A DNA stretch of 64,000 bases from Lamprocystis purpurea DSM 4197 (GCF_000379525.1 NZ_KB902520.1:93024-157023); one strand, 5' to 3'; counted from the first letter of the stretch, positions 54,092 through 62,976 are shown. Notes: a model not told the origin generated them from the letters alone. A program made the numbers and translations.

Positions 54092-56137
54092 TCAGGCGGA
54101 GAGGCTGACGTTGATGTCATCACGCGCCATTTGTATATAGTTGCCCTGGATGAAATCGGCGCGGCAGCTCCAAACCAGGGTGACGGTTTGCTGGTCCTCG
54201 ATCCCGGTCGCGACCACCAAAGCCTTCTGCTCATGCAGTTGCTCGACCAGTGCCGTGAGGTCTTGGCTGTTGGTTTGAGCCAGGGTGTTGATCGACAGTT
54301 TAACCAACGCTGCCCCCAGTTGTCCGACGAGTGCGATCTCCGAAGGTGAGTTGGTGACATTGCCCAGACAGATGTGGATGCCCGCTTTGCGCAGGATCCC
54401 GAACAAGACCTTGGCGATCTCGATCGAGGTGCGCACATCGCGCAACTGAAACTGCAGGACCGGGCGAATCCGTTTCAGGTCACGGCTGATCAGTTGCTCA
54501 CGAAGCCAGGGCAGCCATTCTCTCGATCGTAAGGTGTCCATGGTCTGATGAACGAGGATGCGCAGCTCGGGGTGACGGATCCGGTGGTCGCGGAGCGTAT
54601 CCAAGGCGTATTCCATGACCCAGCGATCGATAGCCGTCATCAGGCCGTGATGCTCGGCGATCGGGAAGAACTCGCGGGGCGGCAGCAGTTCCCCGTCGGG
54701 GGAGCGCAGGCGCAGTTGGGCTTCGAAATAGGTACCCTCCACTTTGCCCAGGGCGACAATGGGCTGAAACAGGAGCACGAAGCCCTCGGACGTGAGGGCG
54801 TGCTCGATCAATGTCTTGATCCGATCCTCTGACCGCCCTTCCTGGGGCGCCCAGATCTCCACGCGGGCACCGCCGTTCTGGCGCGCCTTGGCGCACGCCC
54901 GCTCGGCGCGGGCGAGCAGTGCCAGGGCGTCCTCCGGGGGCGGTTGGAACAGGCCGATGCCGACGCTGGCCGTGGTCACGACGTTGGCCAGGCTCGGCGT
55001 CAGGCTGGAGTCGGCGGTGATCCGGCGCAGTTTTTCGCCCAGCCCGACCAGTGCGGCCTGGTCTTTGCGTTGCGTGAGAACCCCGTAGCTGAACTCGCCA
55101 TAGCGGGTCACGACGTCGTTCCCGGCCAGTTGGCGACCGAGCAGTTGCTCGATTTGGGCCAAGAGCTTGTCGAACCCGGAGAGTCCCAGTCGATCGATGA
55201 GTTGTTGCGGTGAGTCCAGCTCGATGATCAGGACGCCCGAGCCGGGTCCGCCGGCGGCGCTGTCACGCACCCAACGCTCCAGGGTGCGAATGAAGAAATC
55301 TTTGTCCAGCAGGCGGGTGGGGGCACCACGTTTCGCAATGACCGCCCGGCGTTCGGGCAGCCAGCGGGCCATCCGGATACGATGCTCGATGAACGCGATC
55401 AGACGTTGACTGTTGACGGGTTTGGTAATGAATCCGTCGCTACCGGCCAGTAAGGCGGCGATCTGCTTGTCGGCGTCGGTCTCGTTGGAGACCATCAGGA
55501 TCGGCGTGTCATAGAACTGGTCGTGGTCGCGGATGATCGCGGTCAGTTCTGCGCCGCTGGCTTGCGGCATATAGAGGTCCATGAGGATCAGGTCCGGGCG
55601 AAACTCGGCCAGAACGTTCAGGATCGACAGTGGTTCGCCGAGGGTGCGCACCGTCATCCCGGCTTTGGTCAGCAGCATGGCGACATAGGTCGCTTGGGAC
55701 TGCTCGTCCTCGACGATCAAGATGCGCAAGGGTTCGCGACCGCCGCTGCCATAGGCTTGCAGCGTCTTGGCGGCCAACTCGGCGGGGTCCGGCGGCGCGA
55801 CGAAGAACGCCTTGGCTCCGGCGCGCACGGATCGCAGCCGCGCGTCCATCCCATCGGATTCGGCAATACAGATCAGGGCCGGGCCAGGGGTCGCCGTGCC
55901 GAGCAGATTCGTCAAGAAGTCGGCGATGTCGCCGTCTTGGGGCAGCATTTCCAGCTCGAGGATCAGCACCGCCGGCAGCCGTTCGAGTGCCGCCGCGGCC
56001 AACTCCGCGGGATGTTCGAATTGCGCAAGCGCTAACTGTTGTTCCTTGAGCCGCCGTCCCAAATCCTTGAGCGTGGAGGCATCGTGTCCGAGAAAATAGA
56101 CGAGGTTGTTGACCGGTTCTGGGTTGCCGTTGGTCAT
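54092..56137 (-). CDS. receiver-receiver-GGDEF-EAL protein with degenerate catalytic domains
   Basis: The 681-residue protein has a degenerate receiver (about 10-130; VLILELEM has Glu where phospho-Asp is expected), a normal receiver (about 138-255; ILIVEDEQ, LILMDLYMP, TKPVNS), a GGDEF domain (about 285-425) with RYGEFSYGVL in place of GGDEF, and an EAL domain (about 435-675) with FEAQLRLR in place of EALLR and no DDFGTG. So neither cyclase nor phosphodiesterase activity is likely. This layout recalls FimX-type proteins that bind cyclic di-GMP and control pili or polarity. A phosphorelay input through the second receiver is probable. Confidence 0.85.
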   Translation of the reverse strand: MTNGNPEPVNNLVYFLGHDASTLKDLGRRLKEQQLALAQFEHPAELAAAALERLPAVLILELEMLPQDGDIADFLTNLLGTATPGPALICIAESDGMDARLRSVRAGAKAFFVAPPDPAELAAKTLQAYGSGGREPLRILIVEDEQSQATYVAMLLTKAGMTVRTLGEPLSILNVLAEFRPDLILMDLYMPQASGAELTAIIRDHDQFYDTPILMVSNETDADKQIAALLAGSDGFITKPVNSQRLIAFIEHRIRMARWLPERRAVIAKRGAPTRLLDKDFFIRTLERWVRDSAAGGPGSGVLIIELDSPQQLIDRLGLSGFDKLLAQIEQLLGRQLAGNDVVTRYGEFSYGVLTQRKDQAALVGLGEKLRRITADSSLTPSLANVVTTASVGIGLFQPPPEDALALLARAERACAKARQNGGARVEIWAPQEGRSEDRIKTLIEHALTSEGFVLLFQPIVALGKVEGTYFEAQLRLRSPDGELLPPREFFPIAEHHGLMTAIDRWVMEYALDTLRDHRIRHPELRILVHQTMDTLRSREWLPWLREQLISRDLKRIRPVLQFQLRDVRTSIEIAKVLFGILRKAGIHICLGNVTNSPSEIALVGQLGAALVKLSINTLAQTNSQDLTALVEQLHEQKALVVATGIEDQQTVTLVWSCRADFIQGNYIQMARDDINVSLSA

Positions 56138-56265
56138 CGCGTATCTGCCTTGGTGCCGCTGGACTGTGAGAATAGCGAAAAACGCCCAAGTGCGTTGTGA
56201 CGCCGTTGCATCGGCGCGTTTTCACCTTCCGGCTGGTCGGTTGTGCGATCATCCCGGAACCTGAC

Positions 56266-57021
56266 ATGCGAGTCACCGACATGCCTGATTTCCCCGTTAC
56301 CCTCGCAGTTTACAACTTTCTCCCGGTTATGCTGACGGGGGTCGCCCTGTGGTATCTCGCCCGTTACGTGGAGTCGCAGGACGCGGCGAACCACCCCCTG
56401 GCACTCGCCGGCGGCGCGCTCATCCTGGCGGGCGGATTGGCGAAGGCGGCCTGGAAGTTGATTGCCGCCGTCAGCGGGATCGATCTCGTCTGGTTGTCCA
56501 ATGCACTGTTTCCGTTGATGGCCCCCGGATTCGCGCTCTTGGCCGCTGCACTCTGGGGTGCGACCCGCCGCCGGCGTGACCGTCCGTCGGGCGTTCAGGG
56601 TGGACTGGTTCGCCCGCGCGGGTTGTGGTCCGCGGCGCTGGTTGTGATCGGCCTCGCATTCACCGCCGCCGCGCTCCGTCAATGGGTGTTTGCGACCCCG
56701 CGGGGCTGGTTTCTGCCCTTGCTGCTGCTGGCGAGTCTGAGCAATCTGGCGGTGAGTGTCCTGCTGATCGGCGCCTCCCTGCGACTGCGTCGGTGGTCGG
56801 TCGCGGCCTTGTTCGCCGTCAACCTGGCGATGATCTTCGCCCTGCAGCCGATCGCCATGGCCACCCCCAAGACCCTGGCCCTGCATTGGCTGGAGCAGTC
56901 GCTGACGGCGCTGGGGACCGGTTGTTTCGCCCTGGCGGCGTTCCTCCTGAACCGGATCGCGCGGGGCGGCGGCAGGCGCCTGTCCAGCGAAAAGCCGGTC
57001 GCAGGTCATGCTTCGGACTGA
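56266..57021 (+). CDS. hypothetical seven-helix membrane protein
   Basis: The protein (251 residues from 56266) has about seven predicted membrane helices with short loops and a basic C-terminus (RIARGGGRRLSSEKPV). I do not recognise the family. Position and topology (YNFLPVMLTGVALWYLARYV, LSNALFPLMAPGFALLAAAL) would suit a sensor or transporter, but no motif decides. ATG 56281 is an alternative start; neither has a strong ribosome-binding site. It is divergent from the receiver-GGDEF-EAL gene, 128 bp away, and convergent with DAHP synthase. Confidence 0.55.
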   Translation: MRVTDMPDFPVTLAVYNFLPVMLTGVALWYLARYVESQDAANHPLALAGGALILAGGLAKAAWKLIAAVSGIDLVWLSNALFPLMAPGFALLAAALWGATRRRRDRPSGVQGGLVRPRGLWSAALVVIGLAFTAAALRQWVFATPRGWFLPLLLLASLSNLAVSVLLIGASLRLRRWSVAALFAVNLAMIFALQPIAMATPKTLALHWLEQSLTALGTGCFALAAFLLNRIARGGGRRLSSEKPVAGHASD

Positions 57022-57067
57022 ACCAAACAGCATTGCGTCATGGCGGATCAGCCCGCCGGCATTCGCC

Positions 57068-58126
57068 CTACACCGTGCCCCGGCGTCGGGCGGCGGCCTC
57101 CGCCAGTTGTCGCAGCATCGGTTCGGTATCGGTCCAGCTCACGCAGGCGTCGGTCACGCTCTGCCCATAGACCAGGCCGGTGACGGCATCGAGGTCCTGG
57201 CGTCCGCCGACCAGATGGCTCTCGATCATGGTGCCGATGATGCGGCGGTCGCCGCGCGCGATCTGGCCGGCCACGTCCTGGCACACCTGGATCTGCTTCT
57301 CCGGCTTCTTGCGGCTGTTGGCGTGGCTGAAGTCGATCATGATCTTGGGGGTGAGACCCGCCTCGATGATCTGCTCAGCGGCGATGTTGACGCTTTCGGT
57401 ATCGTAGTTGGGGCGGTGACCGCCGCGCAGGATGATGTGCGTGTCGGCGTTACCGCCGGTGGTGAAGATCGCCGATTGCCCTTCCTTGGTGACCGACATG
57501 AATACATGGGGCCGGGCCGCGGCGTGGATGGCGTCGATAGCGACCTTCACATCCCCGTCGGTGCCGTTCTTGAAGCCGACCGGGCAGGACAACCCGGAGG
57601 CCAGTTCACGGTGGCCCTGGCTCTCGGTCGTGCGGGCGCCGATCGCTCCCCAACTCACCAGATCCGCGATGTATTGGGGGCTGATCAGGTCCAGGTATTC
57701 GGTTCCCGCCGGCATTCCCGACTCGGCCAGATCGAGCAGCAGCTTGCGCGCCAGGCACAGACCCTTGTTGATCTCAAAGCTGCCGTCCAGGTTCGGATCA
57801 TTGATCAACCCTTTCCACCCCACGGTGGTACGGGGTTTTTCGAAATAGACCCGCATGACGATCAGCAGGTCCGCGCTGAGCGCCTCGCGGACCGGCAGGA
57901 GGCGTGCGGCGTATTCCCGCGCCGCCTGGGTATCGTGTACCGAGCAGGGCCCGACCACGACCAGCAGCCGGTCGTCCTCCCCATGCAGGATGCGCTGAAT
58001 CGCCCGGCGCGTCTCAAAGACCGTGGTGGACGCCTGTTCCGATAGCGGGTATTTCTCGTGAAGCTCCGCGGGCGGGCTCACCTGGGTGATTGCGCGAATG
58101 CGCAGGTCGTCTGTCTGGTGTCTCAT
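57068..58126 (-). CDS. 3-deoxy-7-phosphoheptulonate (DAHP) synthase, class I
   Basis: The 352-residue enzyme condenses PEP and erythrose 4-phosphate as the first step of the shikimate pathway. It has LLVVVGPCSVHD, MRVYFEKPRTTVGWKGLIND, ARTTESQGHRELASGLSCPV, GFKNGTDGDV and IMIDFSHANSRKK, the metal and PEP ligands of AroF/G/H enzymes. Length is normal. Which feedback type it is cannot be told from these motifs alone. It is a single gene with no aromatic-pathway neighbour. Confidence 0.94.
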   Translation of the reverse strand: MRHQTDDLRIRAITQVSPPAELHEKYPLSEQASTTVFETRRAIQRILHGEDDRLLVVVGPCSVHDTQAAREYAARLLPVREALSADLLIVMRVYFEKPRTTVGWKGLINDPNLDGSFEINKGLCLARKLLLDLAESGMPAGTEYLDLISPQYIADLVSWGAIGARTTESQGHRELASGLSCPVGFKNGTDGDVKVAIDAIHAAARPHVFMSVTKEGQSAIFTTGGNADTHIILRGGHRPNYDTESVNIAAEQIIEAGLTPKIMIDFSHANSRKKPEKQIQVCQDVAGQIARGDRRIIGTMIESHLVGGRQDLDAVTGLVYGQSVTDACVSWTDTEPMLRQLAEAAARRRGTV

Positions 58127-58319
58127 GAGGGGGTAGACCGGAGTCCCTGGAAAAAGGGAAAGCCGTTAAGTATAGACTAAGACCTTGTCGGCGCGTTCCA
58201 GGTCACCGGTTATTCTTGAGTTGATTGCGCTGGATCAAGGCCGCCGGCACGGCAAACTGACCGGGATCATGAGCGGGCGGGTCGACTTGTCCCAGATCAA
58301 GAACGCAAGGACGGACGCT

Positions 58320-58922
58320 TCAACTTGGCAGGGTGCGCGCATTGATGCACTCGATGGCGGGTCCGAAGCGCCCGTGGCGCACCCGCATGATGCCGGCATA
58401 GTCGATCCGCATCCGGTACCAGCGCTCGGCATCGGCGCGCAGCAGATGGCCCACCAGGGCGCGCATGACCCCGGAGTGGCAGACGATCAGCAGGTGGCGC
58501 CCCGGATGGGCAGCGACTTGGCGCTCGTAGGCCGGGGCGACACGTGCCGCAAAGGCGTCGAGTGATTCACCGCCCGGCGGGCGGTGGGCGACCGGGTCCT
58601 GATACATCGCCGTGTAGGCCGCACCCTCGGTCGCCGCCACCTCGGTATGGGTGCGGCCCTCCCAGGTGCCCATGCCGATCTCGATCAGCGCGGGTTCGAC
58701 GGCGAGCGGCAGCCCATGGCGCCCGGCCAGTTCCTGAGCGAAAGGGTAGCAGCGTGCCATAGGCGAACTGATCACCTGATCCCAGGGGTGGGCGTCGCCG
58801 AGCGCGGCGCGCAGTTGCGCCCAGCCGGTGGCGGACAGCGCGTCATTGGCGCCATTGCCGCGGAAGCGCGGGCCGCCCACCGGTTCACCGTGGCGGATCA
58901 GGTCGACGAGTGTCTCGGGCAT
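58320..58922 (-). CDS. histidine phosphatase family protein
   Basis: The 200-residue protein has the RHG signature VDLIRHGEPVGGPRFRGNG, the second-half acid-base Glu in IEIGMGTWEG and the distal His in LLIVCHSGVMRALVGHLL. This is the phosphoglycerate-mutase-like fold, here in the size of alpha-ribazole-phosphatase/CobC-type enzymes. The substrate is not clear, and no cobalamin genes lie nearby. It starts at the ATG at 58922 and stands alone. Confidence 0.85.
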   Translation of the reverse strand: MPETLVDLIRHGEPVGGPRFRGNGANDALSATGWAQLRAALGDAHPWDQVISSPMARCYPFAQELAGRHGLPLAVEPALIEIGMGTWEGRTHTEVAATEGAAYTAMYQDPVAHRPPGGESLDAFAARVAPAYERQVAAHPGRHLLIVCHSGVMRALVGHLLRADAERWYRMRIDYAGIMRVRHGRFGPAIECINARTLPS

Positions 58923-59093
58923 GGGACTTTAAGTGCTGCTGGTGGGGGCAAGGTGCCGCGCGATCCGCCGCGCTGCCTGATCGCTGGGCTGGTGGCACCC
59001 GTGGCGATGCGGTGTCGGCGCGACGTTGCTGTCATGCAGCAGTTCCAAATTTCGGTGGTCGCCGCCGGGCGGCGTGCCGGCAGCGAGGCTGAT

Positions 59094-59208
59094 GGTGGAT
59101 GCGCTACGCTTATCCACCCTAGAAAACCGGCTCCGTTGTAGGGTGGATAAGGCGCGCCGCTTGTTATCGGGGACCTTGTACCGCGGTCGGGCGCGCCGCA
59201 TCCACCAG
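59094..59208. repeat. GTGGATAAG palindromic repeat
   Basis: GGTGGATGCGCTACGCTTAT is mirrored by GTAGGGTGGATAAGGCGCGC and CGCATCCACC. Related to the palindrome at 35215-35293. The rest of 58923-59344 shows no gene. Confidence 0.5.
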
Positions 59209-59344
59209 GGGCCGCGCGATGTCGCCTAAATTCGGAATTGCTGGCTGTCATGTCGGCAGGATACCGCAAGGGCGCGCGTGTGCGATGATGAAAGCACGAC
59301 CGGCGCGACCTGATCGCGCCGCTGGACGTGATAAAGGAGCCTGA

Positions 59345-59980
59345 ATGATGCGCCGTCGAGCGTTCGTTGCCATCCTGCTCTGCGCCTGGTTGCCGACTGC
59401 CTGCGATCGGCTGCCGAAGCCGACGCCCATCCCGCCCGAGGCGATCGTGGTGGCGTTCGGCGACAGCGTCACCTCTGGGATCGGCGCCGCGGCGGGGGAG
59501 GACTGGCCCAGTCGGTTGGCCGGGCTCAGCGGCTGGACGGTCGTTAACGCCGGGGTCCCCGGCGATACAGCCGAGCGCGCACGCGACCGCATCGAAGCGG
59601 TGCTCACCCAATACCAACCGGCCCTGGTCGTCATCGAAATCGGCGGCAACGACTTCCTGCAACGGCGACCACAAGCCGCCGTCAAGGACGATGTGCGCCG
59701 CATCGTCCAGTCCGTGAGGCAGAGCGGCGCGCAAGCCGTGCTCGTGGCGGTGCCGCAATTCTCGCTGTTCGGAGTCGTGTCCGGCGCCAAGAGCGACGCG
59801 CCGATTTACCGGGAGTTGGCGCAGGAAGAAGGTGTTCCGCTCGTCGAGGCGGTGTTTTCGGAGATCTTGAGCCGACCGGAGCTCTGTGCCGACCAGATCC
59901 ACCCGAATGCCGAGGGGTATCGGAAAATGGCGGCGACGATCTATGCCTTTCTCGCCAAGACGCCCAAGGGGGCTGACTAA
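59345..59980 (+). CDS. SGNH/GDSL esterase lipoprotein
   Basis: The 211-residue protein has a lipoprotein signal ending in LPTAC (Cys near residue 20), then the SGNH blocks: VAFGDSVTSGIGA (Ser nucleophile), VNAGVPGDTAER (Gly), IEIGGNDFL (Asn) and DQIHPNAEGY (Asp-His). It resembles TesA/arylesterase-type enzymes that hydrolyse thioesters and esters, here held at a periplasmic membrane face. AAGGAG lies 5 bases before the first ATG; the second ATG (59348) is an alternative. It marks the end of the high-GC part before the cassette region. Confidence 0.88.
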   Translation: MMRRRAFVAILLCAWLPTACDRLPKPTPIPPEAIVVAFGDSVTSGIGAAAGEDWPSRLAGLSGWTVVNAGVPGDTAERARDRIEAVLTQYQPALVVIEIGGNDFLQRRPQAAVKDDVRRIVQSVRQSGAQAVLVAVPQFSLFGVVSGAKSDAPIYRELAQEEGVPLVEAVFSEILSRPELCADQIHPNAEGYRKMAATIYAFLAKTPKGAD

Positions 59981-60283
59981 TCGGTGGTTTTATGCATGGA
60001 TCACCCCGGTGAACGGCAGCCCCGTCAGCATATGCACCCGCCGACCAAACTCAGGCCAGCAGTTCCAGATTTCCGGGCCTTGCGCGACCCTGACATCGGT
60101 CGAGCCGAGACGGACACGGCAAGAGAATCACCAAAGCGTGACCCAAATCACGGTTTCAAGATCACTTCGTATCTATATTGATGAGGGCCTTTTTCCGACG
60201 CGTCGTGTTGGCTTTCATTGCGTCTGGTTGGGTCTTGGTCCCTGACGTTCCGACCAACGCCAGACCTCACAACGGATAGCGGA
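59981..60283. other. gene-free stretch before the cassette-like genes
   Basis: Composition drops in GC towards the right. I see no gene, no integrase, and no attI- or attC-like GTTRRRY core preceding the GIY-YIG gene. Confidence 0.35.
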
Positions 60284-60796
60284 ATGTTTATTCACAGCTT
60301 TGGTCTATTCTGGCGTGCAGACGAAATTGACTGGAATCCTGGTAAAGGTGCAAGGGGTGCGTTTCGCTTACTCGGACGTATAGGTAGTAACTTGCCTAAA
60401 ATACGGCTCGCGGATTTTCGAAATCAGCAAGGCATCTATGTGCTCTACTGCGAATACGGTCCTTATTACGTTGGACTCACAAAACGACAGGGCCTCGGAA
60501 AGCGCCTGAAAGATCATTTGTCTGATCACCTTGCGGAAAAATGGGATCGCTTTTCATGGTTCGGTTTCTGCTCAATTTTGCCGGACAAGGACAATACCGG
60601 CCTTTGCGTTTTAGAGGAGATGGCGGAAATTGCTGAAGTAATACCGGAATCGCTGATTTCTGATGTCGAAGCGCTTTTGATCAAGTCAATCGGTCCAAGA
60701 AACATCAATCAAGCACATTTCACACAGGCCGAAGAATGGCGGCAAGTGAGGCTTGATGAGACTGAATACTATATGAGCAAAGTCGCAAGGGTCTAA
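60284..60796 (+). CDS. GIY-YIG nuclease-domain protein in a cassette-like gene
   Basis: The 170-residue protein has QQGIYVLYCEYGPYYVGLTK (GIY and YVG), then RLKDHLSDH and a later SDVEALLIKSIGPRNINQ with the catalytic-type Glu and Asn. This is a complete GIY-YIG fold; such proteins cut DNA. The N-terminal 55 residues are extra and basic-aromatic. GC content is clearly lower than in the genes before it. An attC site starts 62 bp after its stop, which is where a gene cassette's recombination site belongs. Its target is unknown. Confidence 0.75.
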   Translation: MFIHSFGLFWRADEIDWNPGKGARGAFRLLGRIGSNLPKIRLADFRNQQGIYVLYCEYGPYYVGLTKRQGLGKRLKDHLSDHLAEKWDRFSWFGFCSILPDKDNTGLCVLEEMAEIAEVIPESLISDVEALLIKSIGPRNINQAHFTQAEEWRQVRLDETEYYMSKVARV

Positions 60797-60857
60797 ATCC
60801 GACGACGGAGAAATGTAATGGGAAAATGGCCAGGCTCAATTATGAAACCCAAGAATA

Positions 60858-60954
60858 GCCTAACCTACGCCTCAAAACCGAGCGTGCGCCACGGACGTCG
60901 TGCTAATTCGCAGGCGACTTGTAGGCGCGCGCCGCTTTAGGCTGCACGTTAGGC
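60858..60954 (+). other. attC: integron attC recombination site
   Basis: The left end GCCTAAC (R'') and right end GTTAGGC (R') are exact inverses. Next to them, GCCTCAAA and TTTAGGC (L''/L') pair with spacers of 4-5 bases, and the 97-bp whole folds as a long imperfect hairpin. The next reading frame starts 2 bp after the site. This is the known form of integron attC sites. Confidence 0.85.
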
Positions 60955-60955
60955 T

Positions 60956-61450
60956 ATGAGCGAAATCACCTTGGGTGAACTTTGGGCGCGCAGGGAAATG
61001 CTCGAGAATGAAGCAGCATCCTTGCTCGGACACATGCTTTTCGAATTCTCTAGGCTCGACGTAAATCTTGGTCTATGCCTCGTATGGGTTGACGGTGGAG
61101 CAAAAATCGAGAGCCTAACAAAGGCCGTTGAAACACTCAATCTGAAGGCCAAACTAGATGCATTAGCTAAGCATGTCACAGCAAAGTTGCCTGCCGGCTC
61201 GAACAGGCGGCGCGCTTACGAAACTTGGATCGAGCGTACGGATTTAGTACGGCAACAGCGAAACAACCTGGTCCATGGTCGCTGGGGTGTTGAAGCGCAT
61301 AAGAGCAAAGTTGTCAACGTGATTGGCCTTCCGACTTCCAATGCACAGCAGGTGATCGAATACACCCTCGAAGAACTCGCTGACGTCAACAAGGAACTGC
61401 GTGATCTTCAACGCGAACTAGCAAGGCTCAGAGATCATTGGCCACTATAA
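60956..61450 (+). CDS. cassette-like hypothetical protein with HEPN-type motif
   Basis: I do not recognise the family. The 164-residue protein is helical; LVRQQRNNLVHGRWG contains R-x4-H, the pattern of HEPN ribonucleases, inside a helix. Two long helices precede it (LGHMLFEFSRLDVNLGLCLV, TKAVETLNLKAKLDAL) and a coiled helix ends it. It begins 2 bp after an attC core without room for a promoter, as in integron cassettes. A role as an RNase or toxin is possible from the motif but not shown. No antitoxin is beside it. Confidence 0.6.
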   Translation: MSEITLGELWARREMLENEAASLLGHMLFEFSRLDVNLGLCLVWVDGGAKIESLTKAVETLNLKAKLDALAKHVTAKLPAGSNRRRAYETWIERTDLVRQQRNNLVHGRWGVEAHKSKVVNVIGLPTSNAQQVIEYTLEELADVNKELRDLQRELARLRDHWPL

Positions 61451-61491
61451 ATAGCCAATCCTTTTTCACCAGCATCTCAAGAAGGTCATGC

Positions 61492-61539
61492 GGGGTCAGT
61501 TCTCGCATTGTAGCATCCCAGAAGGCGAGAACTGACCCC
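61492..61539. repeat. GGGGTCAGTTCTCGC hairpin (REP-like)
   Basis: GGGGTCAGTTCTCGC and its exact inverse GCGAGAACTGACCCC flank 18 bp. It resembles REP sequences moved by REP-associated tyrosine transposases. Confidence 0.65.
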
Positions 61540-61644
61540 CATGTCCGCATGTCCGTTCATCCCCCCCGTGACCCCATCATCCCCGAGTCCCTACGCTGGA
61601 GGCCATTTTTCACTCATTGAAATGTTACAAAGCGAGATCTGACC

Positions 61645-61984
61645 CGAATGGCACTGACTTAAGGAGAAAGCATCACAGAAACAATTGGTTGCGATGCAGT
61701 GAATCGACCGAAAAACCGGCCTTGATCATCGTTCCGGCCGGCCGCGGACGGTCCGCACCGCGGACCCTACGGTAACACCGTGACCTGTAGGGTCCGCCGT
61801 GCGGACCGACGACCGTGCCGATCGCGCGGTGGCCGAGTTTATGATCAAGGCCGAAAAAACGTTGCGGACCAGGTAAGGGCCAGGAGCCACCACGGAAAAT
61901 GCCGCTTCCACTCAAGTGACTGCTTGTCGATCCAACTGTAAGCCGCTGATTTATTTATGCCGTAGCTTAAGTCAGTGCCATTCG
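61645..61984. mobile_element. 340-bp element with perfect 19-bp inverted ends
   Basis: CGAATGGCACTGACTTAAG at 61645-61663 and its exact inverse at 61966-61984. There is no intact transposase; the middle (61741-61843) is a second copy of the ATAAACTCGGCC repeat of 41782-41869, nested within. No clear target duplication is visible. It lies between the cassette gene and the next attC core. Confidence 0.75.
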
Positions 61985-62041
61985 AGCCTGGCTTCTTTTT
62001 GGGTACTCTGGCCCGGCAACGGGCGGCGTGCCAGCCTTTAC

Positions 62042-62048
62042 GTTAGGC
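62042..62048 (+). other. attC core-site remnant GTTAGGC
   Basis: ACGTTAGGC lies 6 bp before the next gene's start, in the same position as in the attC at 60858-60954. I cannot find its matching left half GCCTAAC between 61450 and here; the 340-bp element and a REP hairpin lie in that stretch and may have displaced it. Confidence 0.55.
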
Positions 62049-62054
62049 TTAAAA

Positions 62055-62912
62055 ATGTACAAAAGAATCGCATCTATTAGGGAAGCTCAGCTGGTATTGG
62101 ATGCCATCAATAGGTGTCTTGGTGAGTCACGCTACGCGGAGCCAATTCCCCATCCAACTAGAGAAGATGCGCTGATAATCTTCAGACCGGAAATACTTGG
62201 AGAATGCCAATCTTACCTTGCTGCATATCCTACGCTCTCTGATGAACAAGTCGTTTCTGAAGGCTGGTATCTTGGACCATTTCCCGGACGATTCGGAAAG
62301 TCGAGAGCGAAGCTAGAAGAGGCTCAGCACCTTTTCGACTACCTATCAGATCCGGTAACACGTGATAACAGGCCGGTATTCCGCTCCCTATTTTTTGCAT
62401 ACCTCGCGACACTGTACTCACTAAAAGAATCCATTCAGAAGGTTTGTGCGGCTCGCGACTGGGAACTAAAAGCCTGGTGGCTCTATAGAAAGAAGGAGTT
62501 AGAGGCGAAGGGCGAGCTACTCGAATATCTTATCCGGATTGGAAACCGCGACAAACACAACCATGAGAACTACCTACGATATCCTGCTCGCATTTACGGC
62601 ATTCAGATGTCCAACACGCTTCCGCCGGGATGGCCAGCTGGAAATTATCGACTAGTAATGTCAGGAGAAGGAAACTTTGCCTTAATGGATGAAGGAAAGA
62701 AGACCTTTAGGAGAATCCCTCTTGGCCTTGGCAGTGGCCTCTATGTAACAGAATTGATCGGAGTACCAGGAAAACATCTTGGTACACCTATCGGTGAATC
62801 CAACATCGTGACGCTTTGCCGATTGGCGAAGGAATATTTTGAGGACATCCTTTTCACAGCCGAGAACATAGATTCCGCGACCCTCTCTCAAGCGCTTGGC
62901 AATAACCCATAA
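62055..62912 (+). CDS. cassette-like hypothetical protein
   Basis: I do not recognise this 285-residue protein. It is soluble with an N-terminal alpha/beta part (ALIIFRPEILGECQSYLAAY), a helical middle (FFAYLATLYSLKESIQKVC, ELLEYLIRIGNRDKHNHENY) and a beta-rich end. GNRDKHNHE holds an R-x4-H spacing, as in HEPN-like helices, but this is weak. GC is lower than the genome average seen elsewhere in the window. It begins 6 bp after an attC core, consistent with a gene cassette. A longer frame upstream runs through the core and is not used. Confidence 0.6.
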   Translation: MYKRIASIREAQLVLDAINRCLGESRYAEPIPHPTREDALIIFRPEILGECQSYLAAYPTLSDEQVVSEGWYLGPFPGRFGKSRAKLEEAQHLFDYLSDPVTRDNRPVFRSLFFAYLATLYSLKESIQKVCAARDWELKAWWLYRKKELEAKGELLEYLIRIGNRDKHNHENYLRYPARIYGIQMSNTLPPGWPAGNYRLVMSGEGNFALMDEGKKTFRRIPLGLGSGLYVTELIGVPGKHLGTPIGESNIVTLCRLAKEYFEDILFTAENIDSATLSQALGNNP

Positions 62913-62940
62913 TCATCTGCCGCCGCCCGGTTTCGGGGTC

Positions 62941-62976
62941 AGGTCTTGTAATCACGCATGTGTGGTTGCAAGACCT
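62941..62976. repeat. AGGTCTTG hairpin (REP-like)
   Basis: GGGGTCAGGTCTTG lies opposite CAAGACCT across 20 bp. Like the hairpin at 61492 it opens with GGGGTCAG, suggesting one REP family with variable arms. Confidence 0.55.

Noticed and set aside
59981..60283. Integron integrase or attI site before the cassette genes
   Set aside because: No tyrosine-recombinase motifs in any frame and no GTTRRRY core in this stretch.
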